DNA of 64,000 bases from Druceiella hillmani (lineage: Eukaryota; Arthropoda; Insecta; Lepidoptera; Hepialidae). This document shows positions 1 to 12,075 of the stretch, piece after piece. The position numbers and the translations under genes are program-made. A model generated the notes under the pieces. The model was not told the DNA's origin. It saw only the letters and a program-made list of their open reading frames with translations, and did no database searches. The number at the start of each line of letters is the position of its first letter. Position 1 is the stretch's first letter. The stretch covers positions 2,368,501 to 2,432,500 of the forward strand of contig JAYKKI010000139.1 of assembly GCA_039881145.1 (NCBI GenBank), given 5' to 3'.

Positions 1-2440
1 TTTATTCTTATTCTTGAGTATATTACTATTTCAACTATAATTCATGGGTTATATGTATATCAGAGAATGAGCATTGGATACCAAAATAATATCACTTAGT
101 GAACCATTTATTACTGCCAAAACGTGTTTAAATAAAGTTCTGAGGATTGTAAATAAAGCGCATCAAGAAATATTTGCACTTTTTAATTTTTTTATTTTTC
201 TTATTATTTGTTTGTCTTTGCGTAACTTATGACATTTTTTTCGTTAATATTAACATTTTAACAGTATATAGTACTAGATCTGGGAAATAAAGGAAGAAAT
301 AATTTTAATGTGAAAAAAATTATTTTAAATAAAGATTTTATTTTAGTATAGCATTAGTTTAATGAAATACTAAATTGTTTAAAATTACCATGAATAAAAT
401 TGTTCTTTTAATGTTAACTATTTACGTGAATGAAGTTAGAGGCAAAGGCTAGTCGATTGTGAGCATTTATTCTGGAATACTAACTTAACTTCTTATAATC
501 CTAAACATATAACATATAATTTCTTTTTTACGTATTTACACTGAAACGTAATTTACACAAATTTTAAACTAATTATTGTTCATAACGAGTCCCAAATTTA
601 GAAAGGCAATAGTAACATTTAGAATATACCTAATAAAAAATCCATATAATTTACTTCAATTTTCAATTTTCTACAATCTGTACTTAGAGATTGATGAATA
701 AATTCAGTGTGTAGTCCGTCTGCGAGTCCTAGCGATGCTACGAAATTTGAAGTATAACACAGAAGTGACCTTTTACTTTTTAGTTATTAAATATAAGCTA
801 CTTTACGGGATCAAATTTATGACCATAAACGCTACGTTGCTTTAGCCGATGACGTGATAAAGCTTCTATCACAACATATCAATTTGTTTACGTACTCACA
901 TGCGATGTCAATGCTTCATTTGTATTTAAAGAATTCCATTAAACATTTTCCTTCAAGAGACACTCGTTTCTTAGAACGAAGAAACGTTATGAAACGATGC
1001 TAAAATCTATGTGACGTTTTCAAATTTATTAACGAGAGAATTTAAAATTGATGTAAATGGAGTGAACATGAGAAAGCAGTGTAATATGTGCACTATATAT
1101 CATACCACAGCACTCGAAATACACGCAAATAATGTGAATAAGATTTTGACACATATGTCGTATTTTACAACTTTGACTTTAGATTTTGTTCTTTTGTTTG
1201 GCATTGATTAGATTTCGTTCTTAGGTTTCTATTTTATCCTAGCTTTAGACCCGTCATTTGCTTTCATCGATTTCTTTATCACAAAATTATTCTTCAGTAA
1301 TAGCCAATTTATATGCACAATATCTTGTTTGAATTTGAGTCCCCAACTCAATACTAAAACAATCGACCACTGACGATTTTTTTGATACACATTAGTTTTA
1401 TTATCTACTTTTCGATGTATATTAATTTATGTGTCCATTTTAAAATTACATCTGCGTTAAAAGGCAGTTAAATCCTCGAATCGGTATTTAAATTAAACCA
1501 AATTTTAATTTAAATCACAATTGTTACCAAATCACTCTCATTATAACGTATTTGACATATAAAAAATACTAAAAGAAGAAACGTTATTTGTAGCTACCCT
1601 TATGCCACTGAATCGGTTTGTAAGGCTACTAACGACATCATTCAATCTTAACAAATCCTTCGTTATATTTTCATTCATAATTCATTCGGCATTAAACAAC
1701 ACTTATAAAAATTTAAATTTAAATTTATTCGAAAAGAAAATAGTATATTGAATAAAATATTTTAAGTTCGAGTAAAATTCCTACCATGAGGGTTCCGTAA
1801 TCAAACCTAATACCAATACTATAACCGTTAATAAGATTTATTTTCCGTATCTGAGTAAATGGCCTACTATATCTTTCACAGCTGTGAAGTTATAGTAAAT
1901 TTCAGAAAAAATTATGAGAATTAGTAATATTATTCTATTTTTCTTAACTATAGGTAAAAACCGTGTTTCTTTTTCATAATTAAGTCTGTACGAGTTTCAG
2001 AGATAGGGGAGGGAACATATTTGTTTAAACATTTTTAACAATATCTTTAGAAAATGTAGTATAAAATTCTGACCGCTAAATATTAACCGCTCTTTTAATT
2101 GGTATTCTACTCGACAAGTGTTCATTTCTTCATTAACATCTTCTATCTTTTTTTCGATTAACTATGGAAATATATGCTTTATCACTAAGAAAAATTCAAA
2201 GTATCCACATGTGACCTGTTCTAAAAAAACGAATGCGACTGGCGGTCTGATGGATGAAAATAAGAGTGATCTGGAAAGAGTTTAAATTTTTCTCCTTTTA
2301 GGGTACGAAACCTTAAACATAAATTAATGCCATTCTCACTCGGGAATAGTAACATCGTTATATTGTGTTTCAGTGTATCTTTGATGTAGTTCAAATAACT
2401 CGACAAATTAACAATGGGACGGGTTTCCTAACGATACTAT
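1..2440. other. AT-rich spacer, no gene seen
   Basis: No reading frame here exceeds what chance gives in DNA this AT-rich, and no RNA gene, long repeat or transposase motif was recognised. Two frames of 66 and 61 codons (1011-1211 plus, 2221-2406 minus) carry no known motif and are treated as noise. Confidence 0.7.
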
Positions 2441-2460
2441 TTTAGTGAACCCCAAACATC

Positions 2461-2560
2461 ACTGGAACTGGCAAACGCCCCAGTTGGGATTTGAATCCGG
2501 AAAAAACAATTTATCATTATTTTCACCAGAAAGCGGTGACCTCATTATAAAAACATTATT
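2461..2560 (-). repeat. Possible decayed tRNA-derived SINE (B-box-like motif)
   Basis: On the minus strand, GGATTCAAATCCC at about 2486-2498 resembles a pol III B box, matching 8 of 9 positions of the GTTCRANNC core. A weak A-box-like stretch lies upstream on that strand around 2530-2545. The T-arm does not fold into a proper 5-bp stem, so this is not a functional tRNA. A tRNA-derived SINE fragment is one reading and coincidence is the other. Confidence 0.2.
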
Positions 2561-3134
2561 TTAACGAGGTTAGTTGAGACGCTACATCGTTGGACAATAG
2601 TTTTCTCCTTAGAAATTTATTCCATTTAAGTAAATACTCCGTGTGTTACGTTAAGACTTATAGTATTACGTGATTTAATATCTTCAGTCATGGTGATTTA
2701 TCTATTTTCCATATTTATTTTTATAAATTTCTTCAATTTCTCTTCTTTATCAGTAATTTTTTCATGCTCAGTGAGTTTTCGAAAATAAATGATTTTAAAA
2801 TTCTTGAAAATAAATGATTTTTAAATTACACCTGATAAGGCTTTATTATATCCTAAATTGTAACTTTTTTGCGTTACTTTCTTTTCTTTAATTATGCAAA
2901 CGAAAATGATAGTTACAAAAGCAAGCTCACACTCGCATATCTAAAAAATCCATTCTTGCGCCTAGCGAAATAAAAGATATAGGTTGAAGCATTTGTAAAT
3001 TAACGACTCATAACAATTTTAAATTTTTAACTTAAAGAATCTAATATTATTTTTGGAAACAACACGTTAATTTTAATCAACTCATAACAGACTGTGACGG
3101 ATTGAAATGGTGCGTCCACAGTTAATTAAAACAC

Positions 3135-3138
3135 TATG

Positions 3139-3205
<67 letters not shown>

Positions 3206-3206
3206 T
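3135..3206. repeat. (AT)n microsatellite
   Basis: About 70 bp of almost pure alternating TA with single C interruptions. It is the first of thirteen long arrays of this kind in the window. Confidence 0.98.
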
Positions 3207-4783
3207 GTTGAACTCATTTTAAGTTTATTACATTTTCTTCCTACTCATTTTCTAGATATATAAAATAACAACAACACTAAACACTTCAATGCTTCCTCCA
3301 TTCGTTCATCCATCATATTGAAATTACTCACATGAGTTATGAACATAACACATATTAAATTATTTATAATTATAATGTTATACAATTATTTTTCTTAGTG
3401 TGACAACTGATAATTTTCTATCTAGCATTATAAGATGTAGAAATGTGTAATAAAATTTAAAAAACACCTTTTACTTTTAAGATCAAAGGAGACCGGCTAA
3501 AATCCGTGTAGTGTTGTGTTCAGCTATTATAAGAATAAAAATGCCGCACTGTATAGAAAAAAAGTATGAAGTTGGATTTTTTTTTCATAAAAATTTGTAA
3601 ATAGTTTTTCTAATGAACATTTTGAACCGGCAAAATGAAGTAAACTGCAGATTTAGTAACGTTCTGAGAGTAATATGCTAATCCATACAAACCTGCAAGC
3701 CGGATAGGACCATGAGAAAAGGCTACGTAAAACTCCAACAGTGCAAGAAAGACATTTTCATTTACAACACAAAACGAACGAATATTAATGAAAAGTTATC
3801 GATGTTGATAATTTTTTAAAATAATTTTGTTATTTTGTATGGTTAATGTAGTTTTATCATTAACAATGATTTATGTATTTAAGTGATGTATTAACAATTA
3901 TTGATGTATTTGAGTCAGTTAAAATATATTATGCACGTTTAAGGAGGAATTGTTTTTGCCAATAGGTAAAATATAAACTGTATTTTACTTATTACTATAG
4001 TTACATTGGTAACCTTTGATCTATTTTTAATTATTTTAGTCAAGTTTTCATTTTCCTCAGTCACCTCTCTTTGGTTCATTGTACTTAAACCAGTTAATTT
4101 TTGTGCCCTTCTACAAATAATTTTAATTAAAAGTTTCCATTTGATCAATGTCTACGGCATGATCACGAAACATTATGAATTGTTTTCTAAATGTATACAA
4201 AACTTTTTCGATGGATAAGTAAAATATTCTTAAAATGTTAAACTCTTTAAGAAGGATTTCTTTAATGATACCAATATACGAAATTAGTGAAAGAACTAAT
4301 TAATCTAAAAGATTATTACTTTTTTTATTTTGTTGTGAGAATGCAGTGAAATATATTTTATGAATTAAAAGAGCAGCCCAAGATATTAGTTTTTCGAAAT
4401 AGTGTGTCTACCTAATAAAGGTTAAAAATAATTTTTATAACTTGCCTTTAATTTAGTTAAAATTTTAGAGCAAAATTTAATAAAAATGAATAATTATTTA
4501 CCAATTTCCAGTTGCTAAAGATTATGTTTTTTTTTATAATAAACTTACTGATGTTAAATTTAATTTCTCATAAAGTTGCTTACAATTGTTAATATCATCT
4601 TACAATTAATGTAAAGAGTCTTGTTTTTATTTATGCGCATTTTACATAAATGAAAGTACGTGACAAAAAGTAAAACCCGAAAATAATGTAGTGGAAGTCG
4701 TTATGTATTTTCCGAGTCGCTGGTACAAACATTTCCATTTGTTCAGGTTATACGGTACTACTAATATTTCCACCATAATATTA
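3207..4783. other. AT-rich spacer, no gene seen
   Basis: Low-complexity AT-rich DNA. Two overlapping frames of about 70 codons on opposite strands (3939-4218) carry no recognisable motif. Nothing else is supported. Confidence 0.65.
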
Positions 4784-4918
4784 CCAGTAGATAATTAAAT
4801 GATTCGGTACTACAATATTATCAGTAGATAATTAAATGCTTCGGTACTACAATATTACCAGTAGATAATTAAATGATTCGGTACTACAATATTATCAGTA
4901 GATAAATAAATGATTCGG
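4784..4918. repeat. 37-bp minisatellite, about 3.7 copies
   Basis: Tandem units start at 4784, 4821, 4858 and 4895. Each begins CCAGTAGATAATTAAATG or TCAGTAGATAATTAAATG, followed by a CGGTACTACAATATTA segment. The units are nearly identical, alternating C or T at the first base and carrying a C for A at one position in unit 2. A diverged partial unit precedes the array at about 4751-4783. The high identity suggests recent expansion. Confidence 0.95.
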
Positions 4919-5832
4919 ATATATTTATATGACCAGGGAAGCTATTACAATATAGTCTGTGCAGGCCTGATGTACCCTTGCGAGTTTGATAACTCTGGTT
5001 TCTAAAAGTAATCTAATAACTATTTGGTTAACAAGAGTGTCAGTAACCAAAAAAAATCAAACTACAGCTTTAGGGCCACGGACATTTGTTTATGTATAAA
5101 TGTATAGTTCAGTCTTATTATAAAGTAACATTTTTAATATTTTGGGTTTTTTAATCTGTAAGCGTAAATACTTATTTCGATGATTCATTTACATATATTC
5201 AGGTCTTAAATTTTCCAGCCTAAAGTTATTTTGGTATATAAAAAAGAGGTCCAGCCAATATTAGCAACTTTCGTTCTATCAGTTTAAAACCAGACCTCTA
5301 CAAATTACTTCGCTTCTTTTCATGAACATGGATTTAAAAATTATACAGAAAAATAACAGCCAATAGATGCAGTTGAATTTAGTACAGACTTTTCTACAAT
5401 AGGCGACTTCTTGTTCTATACAAAGTTATATAAAAATATATAACGTTTAGATGAGCTTTGTGTCTGGGTTTAATTGACTACTCTAAATCATCAGACACAA
5501 TGTTTCACATTAGTATGTTTCACAATATATTAAAGATATATAGAGAAAAATTTTGAGTCAAGTTAAATTAGATGGAGTACGGACTTGAATAAAAATTTAC
5601 ATTTTAATAGAAATCGTACAATGAAGTCACAAGTTAGTTTTGCTATCCTTGTCGAAACATTTAATTTAAATCTTTATAATTCGGTAGTTCTTTTAAGATT
5701 TATCGATATTTCAGATCTTATTATATTTCAGAATGCAGGCCGTATAAATAACATCATTTTCAGCATAAATAACATTTTATATTTAATTTATGTTCAAAAG
5801 GGAAATTTATGAAAATATAAAATCACATTTAA
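4919..5832. other. AT-rich spacer, no gene seen
   Basis: No gene, repeat or structural signal was recognised apart from short open frames at chance length. Confidence 0.6.
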
Positions 5833-6294
5833 GCTACTTGCGAAGTATCCTTACAGTCACTACGAATTTACCTGTTGACGACAAGTTCAGAAATATTTCT
5901 GTTACTATATGGATATCTACAGATATTAGAACATGTATTTCTCAACCTTGCAACCCAAATTACCGACGAACCAGAAATTAATCGAATGGTACAAATTGAG
6001 TACTTGCAGCGTTTAATGACACATACGAGCTCCTCACCATATAGTTTAATGACCGAGAATTACTCGAACTGGAGGATTATATCGCGAATGGTGCCTCGCG
6101 TCTTGTCTGTTGTCTACGAGACGTTACGACGCTACGATGTCTCGATTTGTGTATATATAAATATGAGTATCAAAAAAAAGGAACGTCATGTGAAAATACT
6201 AATAAAACGTTATGTAGAATATATACAAGATATTAGAATAGTTAAGACATATATATTTGATTTCAGCGAATTAATTTCTGCTAACAATTGTTAA
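5833..6294 (+). CDS. Candidate coding exon or retro-derived ORF, unknown product
   Basis: This is the longest stop-free frame in the window: 153 sense codons and then TAA at 6292-6294. The first in-frame ATG is at 5986, which leaves 102 residues. Assuming 70% A+T, I estimate that fewer than 0.1 frames this long would arise by chance in 64 kb. Part of it (about 5930-6130) is clearly richer in G+C than its surroundings. The predicted protein is mixed and not low-complexity (for example EPEINRMVQIEYLQRLMT, then a lysine-rich SIKKKERHVKILIKRY segment), with no signal peptide or domain I recognise. An AG dinucleotide abuts the frame start at about 5832, so it could be a 3'-terminal exon. ATTAAA (6315) and AATAAA (6335) lie just past the stop, though such hexamers are common in AT-rich DNA. 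Function is unknown and it may be a transposon remnant. Confidence 0.3.
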   Translation, partial: ATCEVSLQSLRIYLLTTSSEIFLLLYGYLQILEHVFLNLATQITDEPEINRMVQIEYLQRLMTHTSSSPYSLMTENYSNWRIISRMVPRVLSVVYETLRRYDVSICVYINMSIKKKERHVKILIKRYVEYIQDIRIVKTYIFDFSELISANNC

Positions 6295-6619
6295 ACATAA
6301 TGTTTATTTTATTTATTAAAGTGATTTTTTATTAAATAAATTTTTGAAGCAAAGAAATATATAAAATATTTTTAATTAAACAAAGTTTAGTAACAGAAAA
6401 TGTATTTTCTTTACAATATATTAGTAATGTGAAAAAAAATTGCTGATCTATTCATTTGATTGCACTAATGTCTGGAACTACATACACGATTTCAAAAATT
6501 TGAGACCATTTATAGGATACACATCATTACGCTACGATTTATAGGGGCAAATCATTGATAAAAATGTCATAGACTTTGGGGAGTACTACATAAATGATGA
6601 AAAGTAAAGAGAGAGTCTG

Positions 6620-6836
6620 ACTTATTCCCCGAAAACACCAAGCATTGGTGAATATCCAGAGCAATAATATAATGTTATACCTCGAACCTCAAAAATCGAT
6701 GTCATTTGGCGAATAGTGAAAGCGCAGTATCTACTAAGTAATGCGTAAAAAGTGTTTTGGTTATTTCGAAATTTACGTAGTTTTCGATGCTTTAATATAT
6801 TATTTGGGAGAAAACATGATGGAATAAATATCAATG
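6620..6836 (-). pseudogene. Possible Tc1/IS630-like transposase C-terminal scrap
   Basis: The minus-strand frame ends in a segment reading VRGITLYYCSGYSPMLG followed by VFGE. This resembles the end of Tc1/IS630-type DDE domains, where a short strand precedes a PPYSPDLNPIE-like motif containing the last catalytic region. Here the motif is degraded: GYSPML replaces PYSPDL, and NPIE is missing. The N-terminal part of the frame shows no match. The call rests on one motif and is weak. It abuts the start of the 1.3-kb dispersed repeat. Confidence 0.3.
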
Positions 6837-8135
6837 AAAATAGAGATTGATATAATTATACTTTATTAAAATGATTGCAGTGTCAATTGTCAGTTTTCTC
6901 CTAATTTAATTTACTTATCATTTATCGGTGATTTCCATAAATATCTAACGAAAAATTAGCAATAATTAACTTTGTGAAACATGACAAAATTTTATTTTAA
7001 TGTGATTGATGGTTTCATCACCATCAGCTATATTCAAACTGAAGCATCACCGTTATGCAGTGTCTGTCTGATACGCGATACGTTAGATGCAAAACGCCAC
7101 CTACCCCATAATTTCAGTCAACTAGCTATTTATCAGTAAGCTGTTATTGGAGGACTCGTCTTTGCAATATACAATTTTGGACCTCGCTACGGTAATTACT
7201 TCATGATTCGTAGTCTTAGAAATGAAATATTCTAATACTTATTGATGTACATATAATAATATAAATAGTTTCAAACTTTTGACCACCAAGTTGTTGTGAT
7301 ATATTTCTACATATAGATTATTTACTAATTAATTTTTGTGATCTTAATCAAATACTGCACTGTATTAACTGCCATAGCATTTAAGTACGATGCTAATTTA
7401 ATTTATTCAAATATTTTTCCGCAAGAATATAATATGGTTTCGTTAGCCTTTCGTTGCTCTTTTCGTAGAATTTTCAACAGAACAAAAGTGGTATGAATAC
7501 TTTTTAAATCAGAAGGGATGTCATCTTTTTGAGGATAACACACTTCCAGAAAATTTATCGTTGAACCTCGAAAATAAAATATCGTGTGTCCGATGCTTCA
7601 AAATTATTACTTATTGTAATCGTATAGCTAGTGTAGTTTTGAATCAATAATAAGATTCAAAACTGTAAACGCATTTTACCCAAAATATAATTTTGTATTA
7701 TGCTCGCAGTAAAACTTAGAATTTTCATTTAAATCGTATAAATTTTGAAGCGACTTTCAATAATTAATTTCCCACAAAAGAGAATAGCTGGTTTTGGACT
7801 ATACTTGATTTCTTTTTCTGTCATAAAAACTTTCCGCCAAAATGTTCAGTAGCTAAAATCATTTATTTTTTTAACTGTGTGCTATTTTTATAAAAACAAT
7901 ATTTTTAGCATCCTTTTCTCAATTTTATAGCAACTAATATGCTGATAAAAAAAATTGCTATTCTGTTTTTATGCCGAAAGCCTTTAAGCAACGCAAGGTA
8001 ACATGATCCTGTATAAGACTTTATCGCCGCTGTTTTTATTTGTATCAATAAAGAGAACAAATAAAAATATGGTTCAATAAATATAGAATTAAGTTCCATC
8101 TTGGGATAATAAAATATTGTTTTTAATAAATGGAA
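6825..8135 (+). repeat. Dispersed 1.3-kb repeat, copy A
   Basis: This stretch aligns along nearly its whole length with 14030-15345 in the same orientation, at a nearly constant offset of about 7.2 kb. Clear anchors: GACAAAATTTTATTTTAATG (6982) against GACAAAATTGTATTTTAATA (14174); the CATCAGC/ATTCAAAC block near 7025 against GTCAGCC/ATTCAAAAC near 14215; AATAAAATATCG (7574 and 14778); the TAGCT(A/G)GTG(T/C)AGTTTT block (7627 and 14827); and GGATAATAAA (8104 and 15329). Identity is roughly 65-75% by eye with small indels. It is either an old transposable-element family or an ancient segmental duplication. No intact ORF is shared. A 108-codon minus-strand frame (7905-8231) overlaps the end, but copy B has stops there. 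Confidence 0.75.
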
Positions 8136-8329
8136 GAAACAAAAATAACAAAGTGAATTTATCCCTATATTTTCTGCTTCACAACGTGCAGAATTCAAAG
8201 CAACCAATGAAAGATTAATAACATTTTTCATTCATTTACGTATTCTTTAAAATGTTAAATTACTGTATAAATTTTTAATAGAATAACTTACATGGAAGAC
8301 CAAAGTTTTCATGACAATTAAATGAAAAG

Positions 8330-8383
8330 TGCGGTCTGCGGGTCAAGTTACTAACGCCTTAGTAACTTGACCCGCAGACCGCA
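8330..8383. repeat. Perfect 25-bp hairpin with CGCC loop
   Basis: Arms 8330-8354 and 8359-8383 are exact reverse complements over 25 bp (for example GCGGTCTGCGGGTCAAGTTA in the left arm), separated by only CGCC. The arms are markedly richer in G+C than the flanks. No target-site duplication is evident. Possibilities are a miniature foldback element, a snap-back replication product, or a transcribed stem. Confidence 0.97.
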
Positions 8384-8419
8384 TCTAATATTTAGTCTAA
8401 AATAAAAGAAAAAAGTGGT

Positions 8420-8640
8420 TTTTCCATTAATTCATATCCTAATATTTAACACTATTCCAAATTCCTCGTCATGATGTTAATAGGAAATTAACTCGTTGAG
8501 ATGTAAGAGTATTGGGCGTGAGCAGAGATATTACCTTGTTATAAACCTGCTCCTTTCGCACTTTTGGTCAGCTGCAAAATGAGGACGGTCTAAAAGAGTT
8601 TGTAAAGCGAGACTTGACAGACTTACAGAATTTTGCAATA
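8420..8640 (+). repeat. Second dispersed repeat, copy A
   Basis: This aligns with 11865-12075. Strongest anchors: TCATGATG (8469) against TCATGATTG (11910); GATTAACTCGCTGAGACGTAA at 11926-11946 corresponds to AATTAACTCGTTGAGATGTA at 8486-8505; then TTCGCACTT (8556 and 11986), and TGTAAAG blocks further on. Alignment beyond the first 80 bp needs gaps. The function is unknown. It may belong to the same element family as the 1.3-kb repeat but is ordered differently. Confidence 0.55.
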
Positions 8641-10031
8641 CCGTTGAGATATTTTTTCGCGTAAATTAATTCGCTTATTAATTTACACGACTGAAACAAA
8701 TTCGTTTACTGTATATACAAATTTTCTCTATCAAAGCGTTAGCTAATGTTGCATCAAAAATTTTAATTTAGTGGTGTTTTATATTATTTAAATACAATGG
8801 TAAGATGGAGTAAAAGTAATTATCAAATCTAGACAAAACTTATGGTTAATATCATGGTATGTTCATTTATCTATGACCAGTTAGCTGTTCATTGCACGTG
8901 TACCTATATAAGTATCAACAAACAAAGTTCCCGGTCCTGCCATGAAAACTGCCATAGTATGTAGATTATTAGTAAGTTTTGGTTGCTCAATAATGAATTC
9001 ATAACTTATTTTAGCAATTTCTGGCATCCCATAGAAATTTCTCATGCGAAATTTCTTTAACGCGCGCTTTATTTGCTCTACAGGAATGACCTGTTACGGC
9101 AGATAAAGCGCGTGGTATTTGATCTTCTGTTCAGTTAATAATCTAGTTTTGCGTGTGAAGAAAAAATATAATATGAAAATTCACGGAAAAAAACCTGAAA
9201 AGCTATTGCTTTATATACTCAATTTATTTAATCAGCCCCCCTGTAAGTCTCAATGGACAATAAAACAAAAATGCACTTTTAAAGACTAGAAAAGACATTT
9301 TAAGCTATGAGTATATTAGTGATCTCATTTGTTGGGATATAAAAACAATATTTAACAAAAAAATATTGCGAATATTTCTAAATAGAATAACAGTTTTGAC
9401 ATAGCATTAACTAATGGATGACTAATTAACGGTTCTCAATTTTTATTTGTCTCGTAACCCATATTTTTTACTATATCCTTAATAGATTATCATTTCAATA
9501 CACAAATACATAGACTATTAATTATATAAATAACATTATTACTCCTAAAAAAAGTAATTTTAATTTTGTAACGGGTGAAGAAATATTTCCGTCAATTTTA
9601 TAAAGAAATGATTTCACTGATTAAAAATAAATTTCATTTGTAATATGATAATCCACACTTGTTCATTGTATATTAATTATAATATGTTAATTATATATTT
9701 TTTAAAAACAGTTATTGCACGTAGTGTCACTTCTTAAGAAATAATATTTGCAAATATTCCCATATGTAAAATACCCTTAGCTTTCAGACGTGCTACAAGT
9801 ATTATTAATATGATCAGAAATGAGCAAATTTTGGCGTATAAACAATTTTGTCCGCCTTGATTTGAAAGTGGGCCTCTTTTTACCAATATTCCTTCTATGA
9901 ATTACTTTTATAATAATCTTAATAATCAAAGTATAATATGAACGTCGCTTCACTGGTAGGCGTAACATAATTTTTAACTTATAACAGCATTTAGTGCGAT
10001 GGATGAACCTATATGTTCTGAGCTTCTTATT
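8641..10031. other. AT-rich spacer with one hairpin
   Basis: Apart from the hairpin at 9063-9112, nothing was recognised. A 63-codon minus-strand frame at 9777-9968 is basic but motif-free. Confidence 0.6.
9063..9112. repeat. Compound hairpin, 14-bp stem with inner 5-bp stem
   Basis: CGCGCTTTATTTGC (9063-9076) pairs with GCAGATAAAGCGCG (9099-9112), fully if one G-U pair is allowed as in RNA. Inside the loop ACAGG and CCTGT form a second short stem around AATGA. The stem base is GC-rich in an AT-rich setting. Transcription is not shown. Confidence 0.85.
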
Positions 10032-10044
10032 AATATATATATAA

Positions 10045-10097
<53 letters not shown>
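10032..10097. repeat. (AT)n microsatellite
   Basis: About 65 bp of alternating AT with one A and one C interruption near the 5' end. Confidence 0.98.
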
Positions 10098-10098
<1 letters not shown>

Positions 10099-11864
10099 CA
10101 CTAAGAACTGCTGAAATTGTCAAGGCATAGTTGTAGTAAATGAGACGGGTAGTATATAATGCAAGGTAATTATGACCTCTGCAGTGAAATTTTTCAAATA
10201 CCTATTCTGAAATCACGCCTATTAGATTCCATTTCCCAGTAAACTACGTGCTTAATTTTATAGGCTCACTTGTGATATATACCTCAATTGTATTTGATTT
10301 TACATAACAGCAAATGAAGAGCTCTGTCTTAAGGCTATTGATTTCATAATTGGCCAATTCAACAGAGCAAAAAATATACTTAATTTCCTTACATCCTCAT
10401 TGTTAATGGTCGTCAATTACCGAAAGCATGGTATATATACATACACTCACATAGAACTTACATAAATAAACAAAATTCGTGGAAGCTTTTGGAGTCAAAT
10501 GTATTTTCTGTACACAATCAAAACAGTAGACAAACGTCTACTCTAAGATTTGCTTATTTTTCTTTCTCCCTTTTATTTGAATATTCTTCCATAGTGCAAT
10601 ACAAGTACCAGTACTACTCATTGCCACTCAGAGTAAATAATCTCTAATAAGTTTCATATTTAAAAAGACACATAATCCAGAATTTGCTCATGTCATTAAA
10701 CAATAGTACAATTTCCATTACCTTGTATGATGATATATGGTAAGAAATTAAAAGTTAGTTTCTTCAACAAAATATGATAGGTTACATTAATCAGAAATTA
10801 TAAAATTGATTTAAGTGATTGCTAAATACAATATGTCTTTTCTGAAACATGTCTTCGTCTTTGAGTACTTCAGTGGAAATGAATATATGTAAAATGTATA
10901 GATGAAAAGTCTTTTCTGCAAAAGAAATTGATATATTTTCAAATATTCGAATATATATTTAAACCCATAAATCACAATATGTTGAATTTCACAACACTAA
11001 CAGACCAAGACTGTAAATTAAAAATATCGTAATAATTTTTTTCAAATGTCTCCTTAATCGACTTTCACTTTTCATATATTAAACAAAGGTAAGAGGATAT
11101 TTTGCCATCCAATATATTTTTATCCAATTTTTTATTTGTTAAACGTAAAAATATTCTTTAAAATATCACGGTTTAGAGGATTGGCTACTGTAAGACCTTT
11201 GTCTAAGTATACATTTTTCTTCATTAAGCAAATCTTTAATACAAATTTACAAATAGCTTATATATTAGTTTACCATAAGCAAAACAGTATCACCTTTATG
11301 TGAATTTCTTTCTGTATATTATAATTTGAGTTCTATAGATTAATTAATACGTGTTCGCCATCGTATAAGTAATTTATTTTGCATCTTTTCCGATATAAAA
11401 TATTAGTATCAGTGGTGAGGTCACGGGGCTATGTACATATTTATGATGCGTGTCATAAAGTGAGGGCCAGCGGGAAAAAGAATGAATGTCAAATACAGCG
11501 GTGACACTTAGTTACGAAACGGAAAACCATTCTATTATTAAAACTCAACATCAAGATTTTCACAAGAGCATACCTATAGGCAAGTGGTTAAAGAACGCGA
11601 TTCTTTGTATAAATAGAGCGATATAAATTCATTCATTCAATTCATAAAGGCATTCATAATTATTTAAACGCACAAATATAAATAAACTGTAAGGTATTGC
11701 AGATAGAGTTTTGTAGTCATAAGTGAAATAATAAATTAAGAATTGTTAACAGCTGAAAATCAACTCAAAAGAAAGAAAACTAAAAATGTTACTTGAATGT
11801 ACGTGTCATCTAATGATTTAGTCATTTCACTCTTAGGTAAAGAAATATTCCACCCACCGCTAAA
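10098..11864. other. AT-rich spacer, no gene seen
   Basis: No frame, repeat or motif was supported across this stretch. A slightly less AT-rich patch at 11410-11540 shows no coding or repeat signal that I could identify. Confidence 0.6.
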
Positions 11865-12075
11865 CACCACGGAAACAGATATATTTTTCCATTCATTTAT
11901 AGTTCCCATCATGATTGTCACACGAGATTAACTCGCTGAGACGTAAACACCGTGAGTGTAGAAAGGCGAATATACATCTCTTACATTCGCACTTCAGGAA
12001 AACGTCAGTTATAAACTATTAGCTTCAATGTAAAGTTATAAAACTAAACTAGTAAATTCCAATTTTCAGATTTTG
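11865..12075 (+). repeat. Second dispersed repeat, copy B
   Basis: Diverged partner of 8420-8640, in the same orientation. The core shared block, GATTAACTCGCTGAGACGTA at 11926, is nearly identical. Downstream similarity is patchier, with a gap of about 15 bp relative to copy A. Confidence 0.55.
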
